From Psilocybe azurescens (lineage: Eukaryota > Basidiomycota > Agaricomycetes > Agaricales > Agrocybaceae), in assembly GCA_023853785.1 (NCBI GenBank), contig JAJIRX010000064.1, forward strand, positions 1 to 34,262: DNA of 34,262 bases, given 5' to 3'. Position 1 is the stretch's first letter. Each line of letters starts with the position of its first letter. Below are positions 21,799 through 32,774 of this stretch, in pieces. Both the position numbers and the translations under genes were made by a program. The notes beneath the pieces are model-generated. The model had not been told where the DNA came from. It was given only the letters and a program-made list of their open reading frames with translations, and ran no database searches.

Positions 21799-23793
21799 CT
21801 AGGCTGAGCGATGGTGACCTTCGCCTTCCTTTATTGCCCACTTCCAAGGATTGATATGCTGGAGCAGGACTATCGCGGCGGTGTCCTTGACTGTAATCAT
21901 CTCCTTCAGGGATTGGTTCTCCATCTTCTCCCCAACTGCCGCATTCAAGGCTCCGAGTGGCATACCCATCCCGTACCGGATGTCGTCCATTTCAACAACA
22001 TCCTGTTCGAGATCAATGTCCATGTGGTCGGGGTGGATGCTACCCAGCGTTGTAAGAACAACATTTGAGCTGATGGTACTGACCATGCCTCGACTCCTTC
22101 CATACAGGCCACTGCTTTTGGTACGGTGGCCGGGTGGGGTATACGGGGAACCTTGTTGGGTCATCGATTTCGTGGTGAAAGCGGCAATTCCTGTCCCTTC
22201 TGAATGAGAAACAGTTTCGGAGCCGCGTTCACGAAGATCGAGAATCTAAAGAAAAGGGTTGAGAGAGAACTTCAGAGAGTGATAGAAAATGGGGCCATAC
22301 CAAGCGACAGGCAAGGACAGGCCCAAGCATTACACTCAAAGGAATGTTGATGGCGGAAATTACTTGACGGGGTCTGGTGAAGAAGCCGATGTGAAAAGGC
22401 TGAGGTTGAGTCAAACGAGAAACGCACTGTAGGTAGAACACGCCATTGATCTAAGTGTATATATGCGCTATTAGAAAACATGATTAGAGATAGTACGAAG
22501 GACCGACCAAGTTGGCAATAGAAATTAAGATATAATAGAAAACGCCTAAGCCAAGGCGTTTAGCACAATCAAAGACAATCGGGAAAGTAGGAACGAACCC
22601 TCTCGAAGGAAAGTTTGAATCAAGCGACTATTCGGCCCTCCATTACGTCTGCGGATGTTGAACGCTTTCCAGACAGTCATCATGGTGACCACGGTGTCGA
22701 AAAGGAGAGGCGCGATCTAAAATGAGAAAGGCCACTTGGTTTATTTCTTGGAACAACGTTACAAAGCTTACAAAGAAGCCTATTGAGTAGGAATATTATC
22801 AGCAAGCGGTTTACGAGTAAGGTAACGAAAAAACTGACCTAGTAAATGCGCTGAATGTGGCTTCGACATTGGAAAACAAGGGCCACTATCCTGTTACTAC
22901 GTTTCAGCCTTTGCATTCAGAAGCAAAGGAAAAGGCTTACAAAGGGGGTTTGAAGAAAGGCAACACTATATCCGCGATAAAGTGAGAAAGAATAATGACA
23001 GAAACAGCGAATTTGAAATTACACAACATCTGAGTTGTATCGACATAGAGTTGGTATGCAACAACCCCAGACAAGGCCGAAAGCAAGAACCAGAGAACGT
23101 AAACGTTTCTGCTGAAAAATGCATACGTGCGAATAAGGAGGACAGCTTGAAAAAGACAGTTTAGAAAGGATTGTGGTACGAGCTGCGAAAGGACTTGCAT
23201 TCTGAGCCTACTTGATTCCACATGGCGAGGGCCACAGGAATCTGAAGGATGTAATGCCGTTAGAATATATGCCTGTAATTAATGAGTGATCCAGAAAATG
23301 AACCTTGTAGATCCGCTCGCATGTTTCTCTTGAGTGATCAACGACAAAGCAGTAGAGTAGATACGGCACGACAATGATGACCCAATATCTACAGAGTGAT
23401 AAGCATGCAAGGACTATCCCTTGTGCCGCATATACTCACCGGCAGAAGAGGTATGCCAGCTTGACGGGAGTCCAATGAGTTCTCCACACCTGAGAGAAGA
23501 GATCAAAAGGAATATATGCGCAAAATGTATGAAATGTACAAAGCGATATTCTCTGGTCAAACTGATGATCCAGTCCCAGAGAACTACGGCGTCTATGGGG
23601 CAGGTCAAATCGACGTGCGTCAAAAAGCAAGAAAACGGAGAAGTAGAGGGAACTAGTTACACATGGCTATAAAATCCTCGGATAAGTTTTACAGTAGTAG
23701 ATGAGGTCAAGTATACGTACCACAGAAGTATACCTGAGTGACGTAGATGAAATGGTCCGCCGTTTCGAGCTCAGCAACGCTCTGAGAGTCCAT
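21799..23793 (-). CDS. DUF6533 multi-pass membrane protein
   Basis: Receptor-like membrane protein of a family expanded in Agaricomycetes; biochemical function unknown. Fourteen exons: 23793-23721, 23592-23540, 23489-23440, 23388-23304, 23241-23199, 23145-23025, 22965-22941, 22890-22839, 22779-22772, 22716-22599, 22545-22508, 22450-22428, 22373-22301, 22245-21799. They sum to 1209 nt, 402 aa, all phases closing without corrections. The DUF6533 N-terminal signature is visible (AVVLWDWIISLTREYRFVW to LAYLFCRYW), followed by about seven hydrophobic segments (WVIIVVPYLLYCFVV; VLLIRTYAFFSRNVYVLWFL; ICLE-free loop PCFPMSKPHSAHLL; IAPLLFDTVVTMMTVW; VFYYILISIANLINGVFYL; INIPLSVMLGPVLACRL), then LDLRERGSE and a soluble tail. 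Exon 9 is only 8 nt, and intron 5 uses a GC donor (GCAAGT). Confidence 0.85.
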
Positions 23794-23835
23794 GGCGCGC
23801 GAGAGCAACGACGGCGAGAGCTGGATGGTGGCGGT

Positions 23836-23916
23836 GGAAGGGAGAAAGAAAGAGAAAGAGAGGATGATGGGAAGAAAAGAAAACAACAAAGAAAAGGCGG
23901 AAAGAAAAAGGAGTTG
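23836..23916 (-). promoter_or_regulatory. CT-rich promoter tract upstream of the DUF6533 gene
   Basis: The plus strand is almost pure A/G here, so the coding strand of the DUF6533 gene carries a CT-rich tract 43-123 bases before its start codon. Pyrimidine-rich tracts just upstream of transcription starts are common in filamentous-fungal promoters; the role is inferred. Confidence 0.45.
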
Positions 23917-24635
23917 AGTCGATCTGGGAGGTTTAAATGTAACGTCACAACAGACATTCTACAAACTCTGGAAGAAGCAACTGACCATCCTTTTTGGTCA
24001 GAAGTACGAACGCCGCCGTTACGCTGGTGACTTCCGTCGAGTTCTGAGAAACATGACTCGACACCGCCGTCCTCTTCTAGCTCTGGTAATTGCCACAGTA
24101 AAGCATAGTCCTATATGTTATCCACTCTGTCCATACCAATCCCTAGCACATCCTGAATACAAAGCGCGGCCATGAGTTTAAGTCTGATGGTCTAGTAGTA
24201 ATGGTAATCAGTCTGAAGCAACGCGGATACATAGTAATCAGCGGCCTCGAGGACACCATCGCGATCTATTCGAGCTTAGTGCCCGGTAAACACCAGTATC
24301 GTTGCCTAATCTACCCCATATGCCTGGAGTTGAAGCCAGAAGCAGTGAAGCCAGAAAGTGCTCAAAACACTATCACAGTCGTACCCAAGGATGCCATTCG
24401 TACCAACCTGCCTTTCTGATGGCTCTGAAGAAGCACACCATCAGCGGAATCAACTTCAGGAAGCTAGATCGCAGAGTAGTTCTGATCAAAAGGTAAAAGC
24501 GCGTACGACGCGCTCGTGACTAATCTCTCTGTACACGTGACCGATTTAACCGTAGCAAGCCGTGGCCCGCGGCCCCGCGTTCCGCTGAGATTTCTTGAAT
24601 CCGCCTCTTGAGTGACGTTGCTCTGCTTCACCAAA
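23917..24635. other. Divergent intergenic region, DUF6533 / ALG9
   Basis: About 720 bp that should hold the promoters of the two divergent genes. Short frames at 24201-24496 do not resemble proteins. No TATA box or repeat is convincing. Confidence 0.5.
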
Positions 24636-27116
24636 ATGGCCTCAAATGTGCAGGAGCTGCGCTTTAGAGGACCCACAAACACCCCACAAAAACCAAAACC
24701 TCCACCGGTGCCCCGCCATACCGGTATCTTGCAAGACCAGCTTCGTAGGTTCGTACTTCGCGATCCTTAGCTTGCTTCTGTCAATGAAATGAACCAATTC
24801 TAGAGCACAACGTCGACCATGGGCACCATCTTTTCTCTAGCCGTCCGCATCCTGTTCTTGCTCCGTATTTCGGGCGCTATGTATTCCAATATCGGTGACT
24901 GTGATGAAGGTGCGAGTTTATCTAGATATTTCTAACTTGCTGACGTCTTATCATTTGTCCTCTTCAAATCCAGTTTTCAACTTTTGGGAACCTTTGCACT
25001 TCCTCGACCAAGGCTATGGTTTTCAGACTTGGGAGCTGTCGCCAATATATGCCCTTAGAAGTTGGGCGTATATTTTGCTGCATTACATCCCTCCTCGTAT
25101 TGGCCGCATAATTCTTTCGGGTGACAAGGTACGCAGACTCTATTTAACAGTGTGTTCGACCGCATTGTTAATGTCGTCATGATAGCGCGCTGCTTTCTTT
25201 GGTGTCCGCATCTTTTGGCTACAATCTCAGTACTTGTTGAAGCGAAACTATATCGAGCAATTACCGAAAGAATCAACGAACGCGTAGGACGCTATTTCTT
25301 CTTTCTCATGCTCTTCAGTGCTGGAATGTGGAACGCCGCAACAGGTACGCTGAGCTACTTGACGACGTCCCTGTGATACTTATTTTAGTTCCATCTAGCT
25401 TTCCTTCCATCCACCTTCGCTATGTATACTACCACTTTGGCGTTCTCATATGCATGCCTTCCGAGCAGCACAGGTAACACACGACGGACAGTTGCCGCCA
25501 CATTAATATTCGCAACTGGTGGTATTGTGGGATGGCCCTTTGCTCTCGCTCTCGCTATCCCTTTCGTATTTGAAGAACTCTTGGTATATGGTGCAGACGT
25601 CGTTACCCCGCAATATTGGTTTGACTGGTTTAGAGGTCGTGTCACCAGGTTGATCGGGGCAGGACTTGTGGCTTCTCTTATTTTTGTAAGAAACTTACTA
25701 CTTTTAATTACTGTTTACCGACTCATAGACCTCTAAGATCCCAGTTATCGGTATCGATAGCCTGGCTTATGGAAAGCTTGTCGTTGTTCCTTGGAATATC
25801 GTTCGCTACAACATTTTCGGTGGTGATGGACGCGGTCCAACTCTGTACGGAACAGAACCATGGCACTTTTACATCCAGAACCTTTTCCTCAACTTCAACA
25901 TCCTCATATTCCTTGCGTTGTTCTCCCTTCCAGCCTTGGCGATAACGTACTTCGTCGACCGCAAGAGGCTAGGGTTCACTACGCCAACTGCTAATCAAAG
26001 TTCGCCTTTCACGCTTCTAGGCTTGAGACTTGCTCCGCTTTACATGTGGCTAGGCATCTTGACCCTGCAGCCACACAAAGAAGAAAGGTTCATGTTCCCC
26101 GCGTATCCCCTAGTATGCTTTAACGCCGCTGTGTGTCTATACCTCGCTCGGGGTTGGTTGGAAACGGCATATGTCACTCTAACGAAGTCGCCTTACCGAG
26201 TGAGTGTGACCTATAATGTTTGATTCAATTTTTTGCTAATGAAAAACCAAACTGCTTTAGGCTTCTCAAACTCTCCTCTTCAGCAGGTTCACTCTATCGG
26301 TGGTCTTGTTAACCTCCTTCATTTCTCTCACGCGCATATTTGCCCTCTGGTTCTACTATCACTCTCCATTGACCGTCGCCTTCGAGCTTCAGTCCATTGA
26401 ACTTCCCCGCCTTCTCAATGTCACGGGCCTTCTCCCCATCTACCCTCCAGGTACGGACGAGGATGAAAGACCTCGCATTGATCTGACGCCCATCAAAGAG
26501 TTTGACTTGACGCTTTGCTACGGCAAGGACTGGTATCGTTTCCCTGGCCATTTCCTCATTCCCAATCATGTGAAGGTGGAGTTTATCAAGAGCGAGTTTG
26601 ACGGGATGCTGCCCAGGCATTTCGAGGAGAAGCTTCCGGTGGAGGATAAAGACGACAGTAACGTGATTACGGAGCTGGCGGATAGGTGGTGGCTGAGGCC
26701 TGAGACCAGATATGTACCCAAGGATCTGAACGACTTGAACAAGGAGGATCTGTCGCACTATGTTCGTTCAAATTATACTGGGCATCTTTTCATGATTGTT
26801 AATACTTTATTTTATCACACAGGTCCCAGTAAGCGAGTGTGACTACCTCGTCGAGCTCGACTTCCCTCTACACCCCAGAACCTCGGCCCTGGAACCACGC
26901 TACGCAACAATGAGCGAGACCTGGGAGAGGATCTCATGCCATCCTTTCCTCGATGCACAGAACTCTTTTATCCTCACTAGGATGTTCTGGCTTCCAGGTT
27001 CTGCATGGCAAGGAAACAATGAATACGGAGACTTCTGCTTGCTGAAGAATATCCAGAAAGTACACGGGAAAGAGGTAAAAGTCGCCAACAGGGTCAGGTC
27101 GGAGAGTCAAAATTAG
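24636..27116 (+). CDS. ALG9: ALG9-type alpha-1,2-mannosyltransferase (GT22)
   Basis: ER-membrane enzyme that adds alpha-1,2-mannoses from dolichol-phosphate-mannose to the lipid-linked oligosaccharide for N-glycosylation. Eight exons: 24636-24748, 24804-24909, 24974-25128, 25186-25344, 25399-25685, 25729-26199, 26261-26761, 26823-27116; about 695 aa. GT-C hallmarks are present: the first luminal loop GDCDEVFNFWEPLHFL with its acidic pair, GYGFQTWELSPIYALRS, and the family signature QPHKEERFMFPAYPL near residue 400. Multiple hydrophobic spans follow each other from RILFLLRISGAMYS to about residue 470, then a soluble C-terminal part. Missing bases are inferred at TTTT 25213-25216 and at TTTT 24831-24834. 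The second is avoided if intron 1 starts at 24753, but the RPWAPSF reading fits the family better. The exon 1/2 border is therefore uncertain. Confidence 0.93.
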
Positions 27117-27412
27117 GAGACCTTAAATTATAGGCTCTTAGAATGAGTAAAGTACTTATACACATTATACGGAGTTAATGTTAATATTAAACGGAAATCT
27201 TCACGGAAACCAATTGTTGTGATTGAACGAAAGCGTCGCGCAACTGACCCGATGGTCGGGTCCAAGAGACTCAGAATATTTGTCACTGCTTGACGCGACA
27301 GTTGTCCGCCTCCCAGTCATTGTGGCGCAGTCACGTTGGGCCTTTGCAACTTTCGTTCGGATTCATCTCTTGTCCTTGTTTTTATTTTTCGAGCCTCTTA
27401 TCTAACTTAAAT
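27117..27412. other. Short intergenic region, ALG9 / Ser-rich protein
   Basis: 296 bp holding the ALG9 3' end and the promoter of the next gene. A pyrimidine-rich run (27364-27401) ends 11 bases before the downstream start codon. Confidence 0.5.
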
Positions 27413-29686
27413 ATGAGCGATTTTCCTCTCGACGACCAGCTCAACACCCCTCCAATATCTCCTGCCCCATCTGACAACACCTTGGACGTGTTATGCACCT
27501 TGAACCCACTGTCTCCGGACCTGACGCCCACTCAGCTGACTTTCAACCAGTCATCGGGACACATTCCCTTTCTGTTATACGACGAAGACTATGTAGAGCC
27601 TGTGGATCTTCAAAGGTTCTCTATCTCGGATTTCTCGCTCGCTTCTGTCAATGCTGGACATGTTGATGGTTCTGGGTTGTGTATTCCTGCAGTTCGGCCC
27701 TCTTCTGTTTCTGATCTGGGAAGTAGTGCTGCTTCAATCATATCTGCTGGCAGTCGTCTGAGTCGCGATGCTCGAGCAAGCACAACGGACTCAGTGTATC
27801 TGGGCTTGGACACCTTTGACAGTTCGAATACTATAAGCTCTGTGGGTACCTTTGGCCCGAAACGAAAATCTCGCCGACAAAGTGCTGGCAATACCGATGC
27901 GTCTCCGCATCGTCCTGACTCGCCCTCGCTATCTCAGACTTTTCCAAGTTCCGTCTCATTATCTAGAGGAAGCGTCGCGACAGACCAGTCGTCTGTTGTT
28001 TTCAACCGCAAGAGGTCGTCGACTGTTACTAACCAAAATTTGTCTTGCATATTCGCCAGTCCCAGCGTGTTGTCAGATGGTAATGGTAAAAGGGCATCCC
28101 TAATAGCTAGAATGGATTCCTTCAATGCGAATTCTACCGAGCCTATATTGGATAGTCCCACTAGACGGACGAGCATTGTGGCCCACAATGCAGGCCCTGA
28201 AAACGAGACCTCGTTTACATTCGATGATCAAGAGGATGGCGATATGGACTCGGAGCCCACGACACCTCCAAAGGCAATCCCAAAACTATTTCATGGATCT
28301 CTTCTCGTGACTGGGACTACAAACAATACAAAGACTACGTCGCTCAAGAAGGTTCGTATCCCATGCCTCGCAGCCCTAGCCCAGTAAATGATATCGAAGT
28401 TGGCAATACAACTATAAGCCCACGTCGCAGGGCACCCGCGCGCATTAACGCCATGGAGCATCGTGATTTGAATGTCATCGTCGAAACACCTCGCGCTTCA
28501 CAATTTGCGCGCGAAATCCAAGAATATCGTTCTGAAAGTCCAGTCCAAGGAGGCATACCACATTCTGCGTCGCATAGGCTCTCCCTTCGTCACAATGAAC
28601 ACAATTGGCTGAGAGATGTTGCCTTGCAATTTCTTGTGGATCAAGAGGGTTTCCGCGCCGCTCATCCTTTGTTCAGGTTCACCGGAGTAGCGCGTATACG
28701 TCCCACTCAGAACTCGAAGGCTTCTCTTATTGTGATGGCACAGTTCAGACCCGTTACCAGGCAGGCATTTCATTTCCATTACGCCCCTTTCGAATCACCT
28801 CCTATCCTTCGACGAGTTACTGTCAACTTTGACGAAACGCATGACTATCTAAGCAAGCAAGCTCTTCTTACGCTGAAGAATAACGGTGTGTATGTTTTGC
28901 ATGGGCATGAAATGTCCCAGCCTACGCCGGAAGGAGAGTCTTTGAAACTATACTGGCAGTTCGAGTATCTGATAGATGATCGTCGGGTGGAGACTTCAGG
29001 AAGGATCATGGAAGGCGAGAAGATTATGACGCCTCTGACGTTCTCTTGTGTCCCAGCCCTCCTCTTGCCTGGTCAAGGGAAGCGAAATAGCATCATGCAC
29101 GTATTCAAGAAAGGCGTGGCACCGAAATTGGTGGCCGAGCGGCTTCAGCCACCTGGTATATCCACAACTCCTAAAAACTACTACCGACCCGCAGGTCGCA
29201 GAGACGGTTGCGCCTGTGGCCAACTTCTTTTCTTCCAAGGCGCACGCTTGGAACATACATAGGCGTGGCCAGTCCCATGGCATTCACACCACTAATACTC
29301 AGAAGCATGCCCAGCCAAATTTCCCGTCGGTCTATGAACAAGAATCACAGGATATCGACCCAAAATCCCCTTCCGCACATCGTCGAGCATCTTTCGGTGG
29401 AGAGAATCACAAACATGCTATCACGCCACCTCGATTTGATACTTTGACTTCTTCCGCAAATAAGTATCCAGGTGTTTCGTTTGAGACCCCAGTCCCATCT
29501 CGCCATATCATACCTCCTCAAAAACTAGCCGAGTTACTCGATGCTCCTGGATCTCCAGAAAGGCCTAACGCACATCGCCCTCCTTCCATACGCAACAGCA
29601 GTCAATTTGCCCTCTTACTCCTCGACCTCGACAGACCAATAATGCCAGAGATCCTTCGCATATACGATGATATTTGCATGTTGTAA
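27413..29686 (+). CDS. Conserved Ser-rich basidiomycete protein of unknown function
   Basis: Apparently a single exon, about 758 aa. The first 320 or so residues are Ser/Thr/Pro-rich and probably disordered, with several basic RRxS/KRxS sites (KRKSRRQS, RKRSST, RRTS) that look like kinase targets. A conserved folded region follows: WLRDVALQFLVDQEGFRAA, SLIVMAQFRPVTRQAFHFHY, SKQALLTLKNNGVYVLHGHE, LYWQFEYLIDDRR, EGEKIMTPLTFSC, then MHVFKKGVAPKLVAERLQPP. I recognise this region as conserved in Agaricomycetes, without a known role. One base is missing in CCC 28360-28362 (a second frame continues as MPRSPSPVND). Between about 29150 and 29240 the frame moves by two more positions into the tail (SSKAHAWNIHRRGQSHG); the exact break is unresolved. 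The ATG at 27413 follows a pyrimidine tract. No membrane segment is seen. Confidence 0.78.
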
Positions 29687-29880
29687 ATAAAGACATGAGG
29701 TAGTAAGCGTTGAGAAAATAGGATGTTGACATATTGAGCATATCGTGCCCAGCTAGAGATACAGAATATAGAAGTTTGAATGTAATCAAATATACATGTT
29801 TCCTACAAAAAGAGTTCACACAACACCCATTATGAGGTATTCGTCGACTCTAAGCCAGTGTCGTTTGGTAGAGCAAAGAA

Positions 29881-32774
29881 TCAATGGCAACAGTCGCCCT
29901 TGATGGTCGCCTCATCGCTGAAAGCGGGAACACTGAGTGGGTCCTTGCTTCCGGGTACGTCCATGCTGGGGTTCGCCTTGAAGAAAGAATTGGGTTTGAA
30001 CGACACGCTGAGGTGCTCAACAGGCATACTAAGGTTTAATAATAATAAAAGTCTAGATGAGTCCAAGAGAAAGACTAATGAACATGGTGCTTACACAGGC
30101 CAATCTTCCGGGCGAGGAATATGGGTAGTACCTGATTGTACAATTACAGTCAACATTTACGAGATGCTAAACGGAAAATATTATATTTGCACTCACCAAC
30201 GGTGACATAAACTAAGATATCCTCATTCACGACATCGTTCTTACCCTCAACCCAAACTCCAATGGAGTCTTCTGGCTCGTCTTTAGTTTGTGGGACATAC
30301 TTCCCAGCCGGCCACATCCTGACTGTTCCGCTATCTTCTGCCTCCACATCCTTACACACCCAAATGGTGTTCTTCAAGAAAGCAGCTCTTCTGGCAGCCC
30401 ATCCATCAGGCCTGGCCATCATCGGCGTAGCTCCGGCCTTAACACCGATGCTATACCCGACGTCCTTGCCGGAGCTATAATGCTGCTTGCCCTTATTCAC
30501 GATTCTCCACCTGCGCTCCGTTGCGAAATCGTATTTCCTGCCAGACTCGACTTCAACGGGTGTGTCCTTCGAATAGAAAGCGTTTCCAGCGAAGTTGTCC
30601 TTCGAGCCTGTCTGGGCGTCGAGCGGGAGGATATCAGACTCGATGACAGTGTTCTTGAGACCGTCGATCATTGGGTCTACACGGACGCTGAACATATGTT
30701 GGTGGTAATGCCCATTGATGTTGGGGGCGACGGTCGTGCCGTATGGATTGGGTTCGCCATCCTTGCTGAGATAGACCGACAAAATACCAGTCAGACGGAT
30801 CTCAAACTCGATGCTTCCGTCCTGGTAAAAGTGGTAGTTCCAGATGTACTCTGTCAAAATTTAATTAGAGCATATAGCATATGAAACAGAATCGCTCTTA
30901 CCATAGTTCGCAAGGGTGCAAACCATGCTGACCACCAGCCTTCTGCGTCTCACGGTCTGCGATCTTCCATTGGGGCGATAGTCAGTGTGCTTCCATAACA
31001 CACCAGCATCCTCTTCATGGATGCAAATGACGTTCTTGATCACTATCGCGCTTCCATCGTGTGCTATGAAAGAACCGGGCTATATAATTCACCGATGGGT
31101 AAGTAGGGTTGTGTCAAAGAGAATCGGACGAACCAGATAATGGATTTGGCCAAGGCAATCGCAGCCAAGAGACAGTTCATTTGCCATCGTACCCATGCCA
31201 TATTCACCCCTGGTTAATAAGATTAGAATCTAAATTTATACAAAGGTACATAGACTTACGAATCGAAAGCAAATTTCCTTGGATGGGGATATTCTGGGGC
31301 ACCGTATGGGACAACCATCTCCGCCAATGATAAGCGGTACATGATAGGCCGAATCTCTCCATGGTCATTGTACGTGATAGTTGATAGAGCAATTCCTCTC
31401 GGTGGGTGAAAGCTAGAAACGAAATAAGCAAGCTGTGTATGAGTTCAAATATGGAATAACCTTACCGATGTGCATTTTCCAATTTTGCCATTCCAGAACA
31501 TTTCCATCCATTTTGAAGCTCACACCTTCAGGCTGAACAACGTGCAAGGGTTTGAGATCTTGCCTCGGTTTGTATCCTCCTTCTTCAGTCTTGGCCATGA
31601 GATCAGGAGGAAGTCCCAGGCCTTGCGAGGAGGGGGATCCGGTCGCGCCGCGAAGAAGCAAGGGCATCGGCAGCAAGAGGAGGAGGTGCGGTGCTATATG
31701 TACTCAATTTAGCCGATCCATCCTCAGCGCGAATCCAATGAGGGGGAAGTCTGACATAAGTTCAGCTCAAAATAGATTACGATGTCATTGTATACACTGA
31801 CCGACACCAAGGAGTTCCTCCGAGTTAGCGTCGATGACAGGGATGAAGTCCTAAGTCGTTAAATTTATTACTTGATTTTTGGCAAAGGAAATGTAACACA
31901 CCATGGGATGGGCGTATAAATTGTCGTGCTCGGAGAAACGGGCGAACACAAGCGCCTGTTGTACACGTCGTTTCTGGGGAAACGATCATCATAACCAATC
32001 GACCATCCGTCGCAGAATATTTGTTCAGGTAAGACACCTTTTTCATAAAAGCTTTATTTACTTATCAACAAGAGTGGCTGCAATGGGGCTTACCAACATC
32101 TGCTGCCAACGCCTGGATTACGGGATTATTCTTGACAACAACTTCGCAGGCGATGAGCTCCTCCACAGAAATTTGGGGGTGGAATTGTTCATCAAGGAGA
32201 GTGAAGGCGTCAACTTCCCATTGACTGGTTTCGTCATTCAGGGACAATACTGCGTTGTAGGCGCGGCTAACGAGCGTTTATTAGCATAATATTCAAAAAG
32301 GAGATTGAGGCGGCTAACCCATTGACAACATCCAGGAACTAGCCAAAACAGGAACTTCAGTAAATAGTTAAATCAGTTTGTCATTTCACTTACATCAACC
32401 TCTGCTCTCCTGATTATCTTCGTAGGAGCTTCTGCTTTCTCTCCAGGACCAAGTGGTATGCCGAGGTATGCCAAAACGACTCTCTTAGGAGGTGGAAGGA
32501 GAGTGCATGTGATGAATTTGATTGCCTTGACCTCAGTCTTAGCAGCAATATGTTGCCTGACTGTCAAAGATATTACGGGGATCTAAATGATGCAATTATA
32601 CATCCAATGTGTTAGATGGTTTAAGTCAATATGAACTCATCGTGCTTACTTCTTCGGCAGTTAATGGGTCCAAGGGTGTTTAAACGCAGTCGGAACCTGT
32701 CCTGCTTTGGGTTGGACATCAGTTGCTGTACTAGGTACAGCACTAAACGTCGATGCATTTCCGTCTGGACTCAT
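29881..32774 (-). CDS. Copper-containing primary amine oxidase
   Basis: Quinoprotein that oxidises primary amines to aldehydes with release of H2O2 and ammonia, allowing amines to serve as nitrogen source. Thirteen exons: 32774-32650, 32582-32394, 32338-32319, 32266-32094, 32037-31902, 31850-31802, 31750-31466, 31412-31260, 31209-31134, 31079-30902, 30850-30197, 30131-30095, 30028-29881; 742 aa. Active-site residues are all visible: the presumed base Asp in FAFDSGEYGMG (about 378), the topaquinone precursor Tyr in NYEY (about 463), copper ligands HQH in GHYHQHMF (513, 515), and the third His in THIPRPEDWP (685). There is no signal peptide and no SKL end; it ends DCCH. Six missing bases are inferred: 32674-76, 31971-73, 31742-46, 31632-36, 31606-10 and at the 31466 exon border. 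With them length is a multiple of three. Exon 3 is 20 nt. Confidence 0.92.
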
